Shown here in pieces: positions 1 through 10,270 of a stretch of DNA of 18,627 nt (within the stretch, counting starts at the first letter, position 1; every line of letters starts with the position of its first letter). Under the pieces are notes generated by a model. That model searched no databases and was not told the origin of the DNA. It was given only the letters and a program-made list of their open reading frames with translations. This DNA comes from Gonium pectorale (lineage: Eukaryota > Chlorophyta > Chlorophyceae > Chlamydomonadales > Volvocaceae), in contig LSYV01000002.1 of the NCBI GenBank assembly GCA_001584585.1, positions 221,657 through 240,283 of the forward strand. Reading direction: 5' to 3'. Both the position numbers and the translations under genes were made by a program.

Positions 1-1710
1 CCGGGTCGCGTTGGGCCGTTTGCTGGTGGCGGCAGTGCCGCCACTACCCACCAGTTGCTGCTGCCCCCTCGCCACTGACAACGCCATCCTGTAAGCCTTT
101 GCCGCCCGTGCCACCACTACCTCCTCTCGCGCGCCTAGCCGAGCCGCCTCCGCCGCCGCCGGGGCGGGGCTAGGGAAGGGATTGCGCGGCATAAACAGCG
201 ACTGGAACAGCTCCTGACCCGGCGGAGGCGGAGGCGACTCCTCCGCCATCCGCCTCCGGCGCCGCCCGCTCGCGCCCGCCTCCTCTTCCTCGCTTTCCTC
301 CTCCTCCCCCTCCTCCCCATCGCCTTCACGAATGGTCGCTTCGTACTCCTCCTGGCGCGCCATCACCTCGGCGGTAGCGGGGCGCCGCCGCAGCCGCTCC
401 GCGTTCGCTGAGGCCAGGGCGTCCGCCTCCGCCGCTGCCGCGGCGGCGGCGGCGAAGGCCTCTCGCTGCCTCGTCACGGCCTCCTGCGCCCGCTGCAGGA
501 AGGCCTGCGGCTGCTGAGCCATCAGCGGGTCGTTCGCGAAGAAGAGCGGCGGCGGCTGCGGCCCCGCCATTGCCGTTGCGACGGCCGCCTGCCGCCGCCG
601 CCGCAGCTCCGCGGCGGCGGCTTGCGCCGCCGCCACCTCCTCGGCACTCGGTGGAGCCCCAGGCGCCGCCGCCGCCGGCGGGTGCGGATGGTACGGCCGC
701 TCCGGTGTCATGGCGGTGTGAAGGTAGGCTGGGGAGTAGCCGGGATGGGCGGGAAGACGGCCGGCGCTGGTCGTTGCCCCGGCGGGCCCCGTACCGGTTC
801 CAAAGACAGCCGCTTCTGGGGCCGCCGCATACTGCTGTGAGCCGCCACCAGCGGCGGCGGCGGCGGCCGTCCCTCCCAGCCCGGCGGCGGTGAAGGAGGT
901 TGGCGGTTGTACGGTGAGCGTGGAGAGGGGCGGTACGCGCGTGCCAAAGTGCGTGAGGCGGCAGCTGACGTGTACGACACCGACCTCCAGACCCGCGGGA
1001 CTGAAGAGCGTGACCTGCCGAATGGCGGCGCTCTGCAGCGCCGTTGGCGGCGCGTTGGCGGCGGCGGCGGTGGCGGCGGCGCGGGTGCCGGCCCAGGTAG
1101 ATTTGGGCTCGGGGGCGGGGGTGACCAGGAGCGGCGTGCGGCCCGCCGCCAGCATGGTGGGCTTTGGGAGGGCCTTCACATGGAAGAGGGAGACGTACAG
1201 GGGAGTCTGCGCGGGAGGCGAGACAAGGGGGCTGCATGGAGCACGAGGAAAAAACGGAAAGGAGAAGTAGGTGCTCGAGGCTAGACGCAACGACCGAGGC
1301 AGGCTGTGCGAGGTGGGAAGAGGGGACGAGGTGCGCCGGGCGCTCGGCGTATGGGGTGCCCATGGGGTGCCCATGGAGCGCCCCGACCCGCCTCGCCGCG
1401 GGGAGTACCACACCTGCTCCACCAGGAACTGCAGCTCCTCCGCATCCGCTTGCAAGATGCATGACTTGCCACTGTCAAAGGTCACAAAATCAAGGTACCC
1501 GGGGAAGGCGCCGATGCCGGGTGTTGTGTCCAGCGCGCCTTGCTTGGCGTACACGAGGATGAGCGGGTAATCCAGAAAGTTGAAGGCAATTGCATATGGG
1601 ATAACTGGAAAATGGGTGCTGTCGGGCTGGCCAAGCGTGGCCTCGACGAACGCTGGGTCCGCGAACTCCAGCGCGTGCACAAAGACCTCGAAGTTAAAAT
1701 AATCGGCCAT
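1..1710 (-). CDS. MAP10-like microtubule-associated protein (N-terminal part, gene runs off left edge)
   Basis: This is the 5' part of a gene read right to left: exon 1 1710-1414 (99 codons), intron 1413-1207 (GTGTGG...CGCAG, phase 0), exon 2 1206 to the window edge, open throughout. About 501 residues are visible and no stop is reached. The N-terminal ~155 residues resemble the MAP10 N-terminal domain: IAFNFLDYPLILVYAKQG, then FDSGKSCILQ, then TPLYVSLF directly across the splice junction, then VVHVSCRLTHFGTRV. In vertebrate MAP10 the same order of blocks is found (AVAFRLLDFP..., FGRGKSCLF, TPLYTLLL, DISLAYRLTDLGSRL). MAP10 binds and stabilises microtubules, including at the cytokinetic bridge. 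The rest is Ala/Pro-rich, with an acidic Glu run near residues 392-410 and a basic RRRR patch after it. The ATG at 1710 is chosen because it lies just before the domain. Domain assignment is from remembered family motifs; the role in this organism is inference. Confidence 0.8.
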   Translation of the reverse strand, partial: MADYFNFEVFVHALEFADPAFVEATLGQPDSTHFPVIPYAIAFNFLDYPLILVYAKQGALDTTPGIGAFPGYLDFVTFDSGKSCILQADAEELQFLVEQVWYSPRRGGSGRSMGTPWAPHTPSARRTSSPLPTSHSLPRSLRLASSTYFSFPFFPRAPCSPLVSPPAQTPLYVSLFHVKALPKPTMLAAGRTPLLVTPAPEPKSTWAGTRAAATAAAANAPPTALQSAAIRQVTLFSPAGLEVGVVHVSCRLTHFGTRVPPLSTLTVQPPTSFTAAGLGGTAAAAAAGGGSQQYAAAPEAAVFGTGTGPAGATTSAGRLPAHPGYSPAYLHTAMTPERPYHPHPPAAAAPGAPPSAEEVAAAQAAAAELRRRRQAAVATAMAGPQPPPLFFANDPLMAQQPQAFLQRAQEAVTRQREAFAAAAAAAAEADALASANAERLRRRPATAEVMARQEEYEATIREGDGEEGEEEESEEEEAGASGRRRRRMAEESPPPPPGQELFQSLFMPRNPFPSPAPAAAEAARLGAREEVVVARAAKAYRMALSVARGQQQLVGSGGTAATSKRPNATR

Positions 1711-2137
1711 TTGAACATATCGAATCGCAAATGCGAGTTGGCTGGCTTATGGGTCTGTTATAGTGGTGCAAGCGACATTGCCTGTTGCAGCCAAAATCCG
1801 CATGACTGGCATTGTGTTCACAAGTTTTGCATAACTTGCTGAGTTGGATGTGCCCAGTAACTGAGTGTGGCGCCTCTGCCATGAATGAATGAAGCCAACC
1901 GACAGCTTCAACCACCTCGTACCAAGCTCATATCGCTTTGTACGCAGGAGGACCTGCTACAAGCGCTCCACTCTATAAGAATACAACAAGCACGATTGAT
2001 GAGGCATGTGGCCTGGTATGCAGGTGTTCCTTAGATTTGACACACCCTGCTCACCGTGAACAAGCGTGACATGACTGCAACTATAAATTTTTAAATCATC
2101 AAAGTAGTTACACAGGGCACGGTGCAACTTGCTGACG
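1711..2137. promoter_or_regulatory. Divergent promoter region between the MAP10-like and QRICH2-like genes
   Basis: This 427-bp stretch separates two start codons pointing away from each other. It is clearly more AT-rich than the flanking exons. A TATA-like CTATAA reads leftward at 1763-1758, about 50 bp before the MAP10-like ATG. A TATAAATTT reads rightward at 2082-2090, about 50 bp before the other ATG. Another CTATAAGAA lies near 1973. I saw no convincing additional gene here. Transcription starts are not determined. Confidence 0.5.
2082..2090 (+). promoter_or_regulatory. TATA-like box of the coiled-coil gene
   Basis: TATAAATTT, followed by TTAAA, lies 48-56 bp upstream of the ATG at 2138. 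This would imply a 5' UTR of roughly 20-30 nt if it is used. Position and composition are suggestive only. Confidence 0.4.
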
Positions 2138-5100
2138 ATGGGGCCGAACCCCGGCGTTGACATCCGATTAGGATGGGAGGAGAGCGAGCACAAGGAGTTC
2201 ATGAAGGCGATTAGGGCGCCGCTGATGGTGCAGACGCCTCTGCAACTCGTCATCGAGAACCTGTTTCAGCGAGTCCAGGCGCAGGCAACATTCATCCAGC
2301 AGATGCGAGATAAGGTGCGCCTCCCTATGGGCGTGAATGGGGCTGCACTAGGACTTGTGGAACTCCGAACCCCAGGCCACGTACCCAAGGCAACGGACAC
2401 TGCACCTGCGCGCCCGTGTTGCATACATACAACGGCGTGATCAAGTCAGTTCCTACAGTGGTGTGGCCTCTGTGCCAGCACACAGCAAGGTTACTGTCCT
2501 TTCAGCAGCGGGCGGGGGACGCAATTCTGCACACTCATTTTGTGGTACAAAGGCTGGGCCTGGCAAAAATTGCAGCCTCCGCCGGAGCAGGCCCTCTCCT
2601 TCGACACCCTCCTCTTCAGCTGAGTTCCTTACCCAGCTCCATCCTTCAACCCCATGGCACGCGCCCTCAAGCTGCTCTAGTGAGAATGGCTCCTCATCTC
2701 CTAATCCTGCTGCCCCACCTCCTGACCCAGATGGACCGTATCGCGGTCAAGGACGTGACCGCCGACGAGCTGCTTGACCGCATCCGGCTTTTGGAGGCCC
2801 GGCAGGGCGAGAGCGCGGGCCCCAAGCTGGATCCCTTCAACCAGCAGGAGATCCTGGCGCGGCTGGAGGTGCGGGAGTGCAGGCGGGATGGAGGGGGCGA
2901 GGGCGGGCGGGCGGGCCGGTGTGATAGTCTGACAGGCCCACGGTTCTGTTCGTTCCTGCTGGGAGTCAAGCACCGGTGTCAAGCGCGTATCTGAAGGCAC
3001 ACACAGCCTGTCGGGTGGAGGCCTCCTGACATTCTTTGTCGCAAGTTGCCCGTAACGGGGCCTGTGCCCGGAATTCCGTCGTGTTACTCTGTTTTCCGTA
3101 TGGCCCGACCGCAGGCGCTGGAGAGCAAGGCGACGGAGGCGGCGCAGCCCAAGGGCGCGGTGAGTGGCGGCTGTGGCGGCCAGAGCGGAGCCGATATTGT
3201 GGCGCTGATAAACTGGCGCAGCCGCAGCTGCCGACCCCCCGGCCTGCTGGCCCAAACCAGACAAGCACTGGCTCCAGCTAATGATACCTAATTCCGCATC
3301 CTCTTTGCCACTTGACGTCACCCCCTTACTCGCTGACGGCGCCCACAATGTCTAACCCACCCCCATCCCCCTCTTCCCGCTACCGCTAGCAGAGCCCGAG
3401 CCTTGAGGGCATTGCCGACATTGAGACGCGCCTCCAGCGGCTTGAGAAGCGCATGAGCGGCGTGTACAACCTGAACGGCAAGCTGGTGGCGGTGGAGACC
3501 ATTGCCGCCGGCCTCGGGGTCGCCATCCCCGACCTGGACTACCCCACCGGCGGAGGCCCGCCCACCACGCCTCCACAGGTCGCGGCGGCGGCGCCGCTGG
3601 CCTGGCGGCCGCCGGTCGCCACGCCGCCGCTGGAACGGGCGGCGGCGGCGGTGGGTCCAGCAGCCACGCCAGTGGCGCAGCCGCCGGGTGCGCTGGCGCC
3701 GTCGTCGTCCGGTACACCGGTGCACCCAGGGGCGGCGGCGGCGCAGGAGTCGGGAGACGCGTCGGTTAGCAGCCGGGCCGTGAGCCAGGGTGGCGATGAG
3801 CTGTGGGCGCACGGCCCAAAGCCGCACTCGGCCGCCTCCCACGCCGCCAGCCCGTCAGGCGATGCCGGCCGCACCCCGTCGGGCCACGCCGACGCCTCCG
3901 CCACCTCGTCCGCCGCCCCGATCACCTCCACCTCGGGCACACCCGCCGCAGCTGCACCGGCCGCAGCCCCGGCTGCGGCGGTGGCTGCTCCCGCCTCCTC
4001 CATCGCCGCAACCAGCACCTCTGGTGCGCCCGCCAGCCACCTGCCAGGCCTCAGCTCCGGCATGGGCGGCGTGTCCGCACAGAAGCTGGTGGCGCTGGGC
4101 CAGGAGGTCGCCTCCCTCCGCTCCGAAAAAGAAGTGCTCCGAGAGGGGCTCGAACAGCTGAAGCAGCAGGTCGCCGGCCTCCGCTCCGGCCTGGGCGCCA
4201 ACGCCACCGAGAGCCTCAGCCGCCTGCAGCACGTGGAGGAGACGGTGGGCTCCCTGCAGGCGCAGGTCGCCGACCTGGCCGCGGCACGCCGCGACGCGGC
4301 GGCGCGCGTGGGCAGCGAGGTCTCCTTCGCCGACTTCAGCCTCTTCAAGAGCCAGGTGGAGGCGAGCGTGGCAGAGGCCAAGGGCCACGCCGCCGCCGCG
4401 ACGGCGCTGGCGGAGCGGGACCTCCCTGCGCTGGCAGCGCGACTGCAGGAGGTTGCGGACGGCGTCAAGAAGACGGGCGAGCCGCGCGACATCGACTCGC
4501 TGTTCCATGAGCGGATCAACGGGCTCGAGGCGGCGCTGGGCGACCTGCGGACGGAGCTGCGCGGCAACGTAGAGGCGGCGCTGGACGGCGCCGCCAAGCT
4601 GGAGGAGCTGCAGGCGCTTGCGGATGCGGTGGAGGCGCGCGCGCCGGCGGAGGCGGTCCGGTCGCTGCAGCAGCAGACCCAGGCGCTCAGCGCCGCCGTC
4701 ACCAGCCTCAGCGACACGCTCGCGCTGCGGCCCGACCTCGCGGACTCGCTGCGCGCCGCCGCCGGTGCGGCGGCGGCCGCCGGCGGGTCGCAGCCGATGG
4801 GCCCGCTGGCCAGCAAGCTGCGTTGCCTCACGTGCGACCAGCCCGTCAAGCAGCCCATCAGCCCGGGCGGCGGGCCGGAGGGCGGCCGCAGCGGGCGCAA
4901 CTTCCTGCCGCGGCTGGAGTCGCTGCCGGGCAAGGAGGGCCTGCCCGGGGGTCCGGGCGTGATGGTGGCGGAGCTGAGGGCGAGCAAGGAGGAGAGGCTG
5001 GCGGGGCTGACGGGGGTGGCAGCCGGCACGCGGGTTGGAGGGGCAGGGGTGGGGCTGAGGCAGGGGGACCTCGACGAGTATGCGGGAGGCGGCGGCGGTG

Positions 5101-5240
5101 GGTTGGGAGGCGGCGGTTCGCCCGGGCGCGACGCCAGCCCCGGGAGAGCGGTCGAGCGGGCGCGCGCGGCGCGGGTGCCGGTGGGGATGGGAGGTGGGGG
5201 CAAGGCGGGCGGGGCGCACGGCAAACCTGTTTTCTTGTAA
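2138..5240 (+). CDS. QRICH2/DUF4795-like coiled-coil protein, probable flagellar component
   Basis: The spliced model has four phase-0 exons: 2138-2314, 2731-2868, 3115-3159 and 3393-5240, about 735 residues. Donors are GTGCGC, GTGCGG and GTGAGT; acceptors are CAG. At exon 4, CTAG and CAG compete three bases apart, changing one Gln. The N-terminal ~140 residues are helical and charged (PLQLVIENLFQRVQAQATF; LLDRIRLLEAR; IETRLQRLEKRM). Next comes a ~200-residue Ala/Pro/Ser-rich linker, then a long coiled coil from about residue 345 to 590 (LVALGQEVASLRSEKEVL and similar heptads). The motif KLRCLTCDQPV at about 595-605 resembles the short Cys motif I recall from the DUF4795 region of QRICH2 and C16orf96. 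The last ~130 residues are Gly-rich. QRICH2 is needed for sperm flagella in animals; a flagellar role here is inference. The ATG at 2138 precedes the first conserved helix and follows a TATA-like box; weak alternatives are not excluded. Confidence 0.72.
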
Positions 5241-6597
5241 GGCGGGTGGCAGTTGGTGCGAACGGTCATGCGGGCGGTGAGTAGGGGGTGGGGGCAGTGG
5301 CGAGCGCCAGCAGCGCTGCGGAGCGCGCTTGCCGCCTGGAACCGTGGCAGACCCTTCGCCCGGACGGCGGGATCTTGAGCGTGTCAGACATTCATCCATG
5401 TGTATGCATCACCCATCGACGGTTGAGTGGATCACGAAACACTCGAGCAGCGGTATGGCCATTGCGGTAAAAAGTCTGTATGAGCGGTACGGCACTGGGA
5501 CCTTTTCCGCTACGGCATGGCTTCCGGGTCAGAAGGCCTTGGCGATGGCTGGCAACAAGCAAGCCCTTTGCCGACGTTCGGCACAGTTGGGTTGGCTGAC
5601 CTTTTTGCTGACTTGCGTGTGACAAGAACAGTTGCCAAGAACAGTCAAGACCAATGAATTGCTGCGGCGCTGCCGTACGTACTGCGGCAGTGGCACGCAA
5701 GTGCGGCGGCCTGGCATCGGCGCTTGCTAGCATGAGTGCGTCCTTCCTACTCCTTTGGGGGTGTCTGCAGGAGCGCTGAGGACTGCGCATGTGCTTGCCC
5801 ACGTAACGGCACACGTCGCGCGGCCTTTGCATGTGCCTTTGTACATGCACGACAAGCCGGTAATCTGACTGTTTTGCGAGCCACGTAACGGGCTGCACTT
5901 GTGTTGTAGGCGAACCGTACGGCAGAGCAGGCTCCAATCTGCAGGAGGCCGACTCTCCGACAGCGCATCAGCGGGCTGCACCCATCTCAGTCCCTGGCAC
6001 TGCGGTCACATTCTCGAGTCCCCTGGATGGCTACTTGCCAAGTCACCCATGCGAGCAGCAGCCGCGTGCACCGTGGCCAAGGCTGAGGCAGAAAGCCGCT
6101 GCTGGCTGGGCCCTTAGTACTGAGCCCTCGGTACCGAGCCCGATAATGCCACGGACCAGTCAGGGGCGGGGACACGAGCCGCCCGCGCAGGGAGCCGCTG
6201 GCCTGCTTGCGCAGCGGGGGACGGAGGGCGCATGCGCGAGACAGCGCTGCTGGGCACAGCCAGGAGGGGGGGCGCCCTCCGCCCTCCGTCCACTGCTGCG
6301 CAGGCGGATCCAGGATTGCGGCCAGCCCTCCCTGCCGTGCTCGGCAGGTAGCCAGCACGCCAGGCAGCCACCGCGGGCGCAGCGCCTCCCTGCCTTCCTC
6401 GTCATTGACAGGCATGCAGCGCCGGCGTCTGCCATGCTGGCGACGGCAGGCCGCAGCACTCGGCCGGCAGCCGACAAGGCCGCTGGGCAAGACCGCCCCG
6501 CGCTCCAGGCCTGGCCCCGCGACTGCCTCAGCCGCGCCGCTCTCCGCAGCGAAGGCAGCTGTCGCGCCGCCCCCCACAAGGCTGCTGCATACGTCTC

Positions 6598-6615
6598 CTG
6601 CTGCTGCTGCTGCTG
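6598..6615. repeat. (CTG)6 microsatellite
   Basis: Six uninterrupted CTG triplets, followed by CTT, in intergenic DNA downstream of RPL38. Confidence 0.85.
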
Positions 6616-6754
6616 CTTGGGCAGTTCTGCCACGCTGCTGCCGCGTTCGCCGTGGTGCTGAACCCTGAGTGCCAGAGCGCTCGCCGCTCAACTGCGCCCT
6701 TTATGCCATGCTTACGAGGGAGAGGTGATATCAGAGACCCGCTCACGTCCTGCG

Positions 6755-6759
6755 TTACA
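6755..6759 (-). terminator. Probable TGTAA polyadenylation signal of RPL38
   Basis: The minus strand reads TGTAA 33-37 nt after the RPL38 stop codon. TGTAA is the usual polyadenylation signal in Chlamydomonas and its relatives. If it is used, the 3' UTR is unusually short, about 50 nt. No other TGTAA was seen on this strand nearby. Confidence 0.55.
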
Positions 6760-6791
6760 TTGTCACTCCCCGGGCAGCTAGCATCAACTGC

Positions 6792-7398
6792 TTAGATGTC
6801 CTGGACAGACAGGCCTGCGGGGCGAGGAGGGCGAGGGGCGGGGAGGGGTTTTGATCAGCAAGCCGTGAGACCGGAACGAGCTGCCTAAACAGCCGGTACA
6901 TACACCCTCATGGTTGACGGCAGGTCCCCCCTCCCTCCCGCTGTCCGCGCTTTTGGCTAAAGCTGATTGCACTGCAGACGACATGCCCGGGACCAGCTCC
7001 CCTTCCCTTGCCGCCCCGGGCGCTACAATCAGATAAAACAGCTGATACGGATTTGCGTGAAGCTGCAGAAGCCCTGCTGGTGCGTCCGCCGCCTGGGCCG
7101 CAATGCCTCCTCACCAGGGGGCAGGGACTGCTTGAGCTTGTCGGCCTTGTCCGAGTCCGCCACGACGAGCGTGTACAGGTACTTGGAGCAGCGAACCTTG
7201 AACTTGGTCACGCCAGCGGTCTTCTTAATCTTCACCGACCGCGCGTCCTTGCGACGAGCGGTCAGCAAGAAGTCCTTGATCTCGTTAATCTGCTTCGGCT
7301 GCAGTAAACGAGGGGAGTGGCCGCGGTTCAGCTCTACATGCTTGCTAGGGGCGGCGCGACCCGCCAAAGAAGAGCTCCTAGAATAACTAGCTCACCAT
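6792..7398 (-). CDS. RPL38: 60S ribosomal protein L38 (eL38)
   Basis: Complete spliced gene read right to left: exon 1 7398-7396 (ATG alone), intron 7395-7299 (97 nt), exon 2 7298-7115, intron 7114-6815 (300 nt), exon 3 6814-6792 ending in TAA. The product is 69 residues, the normal length for eL38. It contains [31 protein letters not shown] and [15 protein letters not shown], near-identical to plant L38 and close to animal L38. Donors are GTGAGC and GTGAGG; acceptors are CTGCAG and CCGCAG. The second intron is phase 1 and splits the Gly codon of LPPG. The protein is a small component of the large cytosolic ribosomal subunit. The gene is divergent from secreted gene A (482 bp between start codons). 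The start is fixed because the ATG is joined to the conserved second residue Pro, as in all known L38 proteins. Confidence 0.97.
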
Positions 7399-7880
7399 TG
7401 TGACCACAGGGGCAAAATGCACGCAGGGAAAGGAGGACGAGGGTCGCGCTCGCCCTCCTCTTTGGTCGCCACTCCGCCATTGCCGTACGCATTGCGCGCT
7501 GCGAGATACACACAGAGCATGCATAACAACGCCTTGCAGGCCCAAATTGTTACTGTCTAACTGGCCAGGTGGCAGGTTCACAACCCTGTCTGGCGCTCAT
7601 TTCACAGCTGTCAACCAAGCACCTGTCAAGCACCGGGTTCCGAGCTGACAGCATGAAGTCAGATGCCTGCACCTCCAAACGCCTTCCATTCGCTGTTCCC
7701 CGCGACTCTAGCGCTGCTTTGGACGTGACGCCACCCGCACACGCACCGCCGGGATAGATCCAGCTCCAAACCCCCACAGTACCAGCATTTCCACTGCGGC
7801 GGCGTACACGCGCAGCCCACGTATTTGAGCGGACCCGCGTTGCTCCTGCTCACCACCTATCGTCCAACCAACGGACAGCC
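7399..7880. promoter_or_regulatory. Divergent upstream region of RPL38 and secreted gene A
   Basis: 482 bp between the RPL38 ATG (reading left) and the gene A ATG (reading right). It must contain both 5' UTRs and the core promoters. I see no clear TATA box for either gene and no additional coding sequence. Confidence 0.45.
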
Positions 7881-9271
7881 ATGCCACGGCGCCTGCCCAC
7901 GCCTCGCAACCTCGCTGCTCTTGGCGCCTCGGCGGCCGTGGCGCTTCTCCTGCTCGTTGCACTAAACAGCCATCTTGTCTCAGGCGAGTCGGGATGCGTT
8001 GAGGTGGCAGCGGCCCTGGACCGGCCCCTCCCATGGGCGCTGTGGCCTCGCCGCCGCTGCGGCAGGGGCCTGACGCGCTGCGTTGTGCAGTGACAGCGAC
8101 GCGGGGCCCCAGATTAGGGGTGTCATGGGGTTGGGGTGCCGGCAGCCGGCAGCGCCTTAGGTGTTATGCTGGCAGCAGTCACGGTTTTGACCCGCAGCAG
8201 TCCCACTGGGTCGAGGGGTCCTGAGGAGGAGCGGGCAGCGTGGGTCACGGCTCGCGTTGCCGGGTTACCCGAAACCAGGCGCAGAGGGAGGCAGAGCTTC
8301 GTGGGCATGCGGCAGGAGCCATGGGACCACTGCCGGTAAGCCTGATGGGGCTGTATACACCACGCCAAACCCACTTCTCCTCCTCCGCAAGTCAGCCCCG
8401 CCCCCCTAGAACGCGGAACCTCCCCTCCATCACCCCCTCCCTCCCTCGCGCTTCCGGATCTCCTCCTTCCCCCTGCGCAGGCGCCGTGGACGAGACGCGC
8501 TGCGCCGCCGCCACCCGGCTGCAGACCGACCCCAACGTGGCCGCCTTCAAGCAGTGCGCGGGTGTGAGCCCCATTCCCGCCAACTGCTGCCTCAAGCTCG
8601 TGCCGTTCATTCAGTTTGCAGACTGTGAGTGAGGACATTAGTGTGAAGGGCCGTCAACGTACTGAGGTGGTTGCAGTAACCAGGCCGGGGCAAAGGGCGG
8701 GGGCAAAGGTGTGGGGTTGAGTTCGGCAGGAGGTTCGGGATGTGGGCAATCCAGAACTCCATGCCGATCGTGGGGATTGAAGTGCGGACCGGGTGCCTGC
8801 ACTGGCTGTGTGATGGCTCTGTCCCTCTGTAGCTGCCATGGCGAGGGGCGGTGCCCTGATGCCCATCTCTGCGCCGTGCGTGCTTGCGGACGGGGGCCCA
8901 GGTACGCGGATGGAGATGACCCATGCTGCCGCTGCCGGGGTACCGCGGCCCCCACCCACGCGTTGCGGCGCATGCGTGCAACGGGGCGGTCCTGTTTGCC
9001 TTCCTCTGCCTTCACCCATGCTTTCATTCGTTGGTGCATCGCGCACCACAAAAGGATAGGATGCTAAGGAAAGTTGCCTCCTCCTTTTCCCGCCCGTTTG
9101 TGGACAAACCCCACCCACATCCCGCCGGAACCTGTGGGCCCGCCATGGACCCACTAACCAACTGCCGGGGTGCTTGCAGGCCTGCAGCTGCCCAAGTACA
9201 AGAGTATGGCTGACAGCTTCCTGGCGCCTGCTGTCACCGTGGACCGCGCGCTCAAGGAGTGCCTCAACTGA
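7881..9271 (+). CDS. Secreted six-cysteine protein, paralogue A
   Basis: Spliced model: exon 1 7881-7983, exon 2 8481-8624 (144 nt), exon 3 9180-9271 ending in TGA; 112 residues. Both introns are phase 1. Intron 1 starts with GC (CAG/GCGAGT) and ends CGCAG; intron 2 is GTGAGT...TGCAG and splits the codon of the fifth cysteine. Exon 1 encodes a signal peptide: basic start MPRRLPTPR, then a hydrophobic core VALLLLVAL and a likely cleavage near VSG. The mature part has six Cys spaced C-X17-C-X9-CC-X11-C-X26-C, with SPIPANCCLKLVPF around the CC pair. I do not recognise the family. The C, C, CC, C, C order recalls plant lipid-transfer/prolamin-type domains, but these normally have eight Cys including CXC, so this is only a hypothesis. 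Genes B and C downstream are clear paralogues with identical exon phases. Unlike B and C, it lacks the NVT glycosylation sequon in exon 3. Confidence 0.85.
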
Positions 9272-9445
9272 TGGGCGACGCGGGACAGGACATAGCGGCT
9301 GTGGTATTGGTTTTAGGACGGAGGGACGACGTTGTGGTGCATGTTGCGACGCTCCATGGTGCAGTCCGGCTGCCGCAACGAGTAATATGTGCCGTTCAAA
9401 TACATCGCACGCACGGTATCCGCCCTTACAGAACGAACTGTTCGG

Positions 9446-9478
9446 GGCCAGCGGGGAAGGCCGGCCAGCGGGGAAGGC
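9446..9478. repeat. Tandem duplication, 17-bp period
   Basis: GGCCAGCGGGGAAGGC occurs at 9446-9461 and again at 9463-9478, separated by one base. It lies in the 3' flank of gene A. Confidence 0.85.
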
Positions 9479-10248
9479 AGCCCGCCGAGTGGCGCCTGCG
9501 GCTGTCTGCTGCTGGGCGCGGCCTGAGGGGGGTATCGCGGATCCTTGCGGCGTCTGAGGTGCACCGTGGGCTGCTCTCGCGCTCGCCTCGCCTGTGATTT
9601 GGGTCAGTATGCTAATGTCGGCGACATTTGCGGGTACAGCAGTTGGGTTTAGCCGGCTTGCGGGTGGCGCGGCTGTCATGGGCGGTTGGTCAGCGCGCAG
9701 GTCTCCGCGGAGCGAGGGTTGTATGCGCCGCGCTTCGTGGCTGGTGGGACGGTTTGCGCGTACTGACTGTGGCCTTCGTCTGCGTGCGGCTATGTGTGCC
9801 TGCGGCCTTCGTGTGCGTGTGTTGCTCGAGGATCGTACGCGCGTGCTGTACTGCTGTTGTTGTGGCGGGCACGGTGTTGCGAAGCCTTGTCCGCCCTGAC
9901 CGAGCCTTGCACACGGCACGCGTACCGGTCTGCGATGCGGCCCCGCTGGCGCCCTGTTGCTGTCAGGTCGGGATGCCGTGCATGTGTAGCACGTGTCCAC
10001 GCCGTCCCTGGCATGCCGCGCTTGGAACCTTAACAGTAGATGCGCAGGCCATGCCAAGATGCGCAGACGTCGATCCCGCACTCCCGGCATCCGCTGTAGG
10101 GAGGTATGACCGACTGCGTCGCGCAGGTACTTGGACAGTCGCGTGTCAGCCGGTATCTACCGAGAAGGCAGCAAGGGAAGGAAGGCGCACGTCGCGGGCG
10201 CGGCCCATCGCGTCGCCTCACACGCGGCAGGCGTGCATATGCCGTATG

Positions 10249-10270
10249 GCACTTGCCGTACGGCAGGTGC
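10249..10270. repeat. 22-bp imperfect palindrome
   Basis: The two 11-base arms pair at 10 of 11 positions around a central GCCGTACGGC. It lies 640 bp upstream of gene B. A related ATGCCGTATGGC stretch directly precedes it. The function, if any, is unknown. Confidence 0.7.

Larger units (their letters stand above)
5241..6791. other. Convergent intergenic region, no recognised gene
   Basis: This is about 1.55 kb between the 3' ends of the coiled-coil gene and RPL38. Several overlapping open frames of 150-230 codons exist on both strands between 5987 and 6691. They are mutually antisense, have no recognisable domain and show no convincing splice or coding pattern. A (CTG)6 run lies at 6598-6615. 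The sequence also holds a direct repeat AAGAACAGT twice near 5626-5645. No TGTAA polyadenylation signal for the coiled-coil gene was found here apart from TGTAA overlapping its own stop codon at 5236-5240. Confidence 0.5.

Noticed and set aside
326..1462. 378-codon minus-strand open frame overlapping the MAP10-like gene
   Set aside because: It is in another frame, runs through the intron and encodes Arg/Gly/His-rich noise. The MAP10-like frame carries the family motifs.
3539..5269. 576- and 514-codon minus-strand open frames opposite the coiled-coil gene
   Set aside because: They are antisense shadows of the GC-rich exon 4. The plus frame has coiled-coil heptads, a conserved Cys motif and matching splice junctions.
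5987..6691. Overlapping 150-230 codon open frames on both strands downstream of RPL38
   Set aside because: They lie opposite each other, have no recognisable features, and the (CTG)6 run only yields polyGln, Ala or Cys by frame.
8654..10090. 478-codon open frame on the minus strand antisense to the end of gene A
   Set aside because: It runs antisense across gene A exon 3 and intergenic repeats and has only low-complexity Arg/Ala/Pro composition with no domain. Long chance frames are common in DNA this GC-rich.
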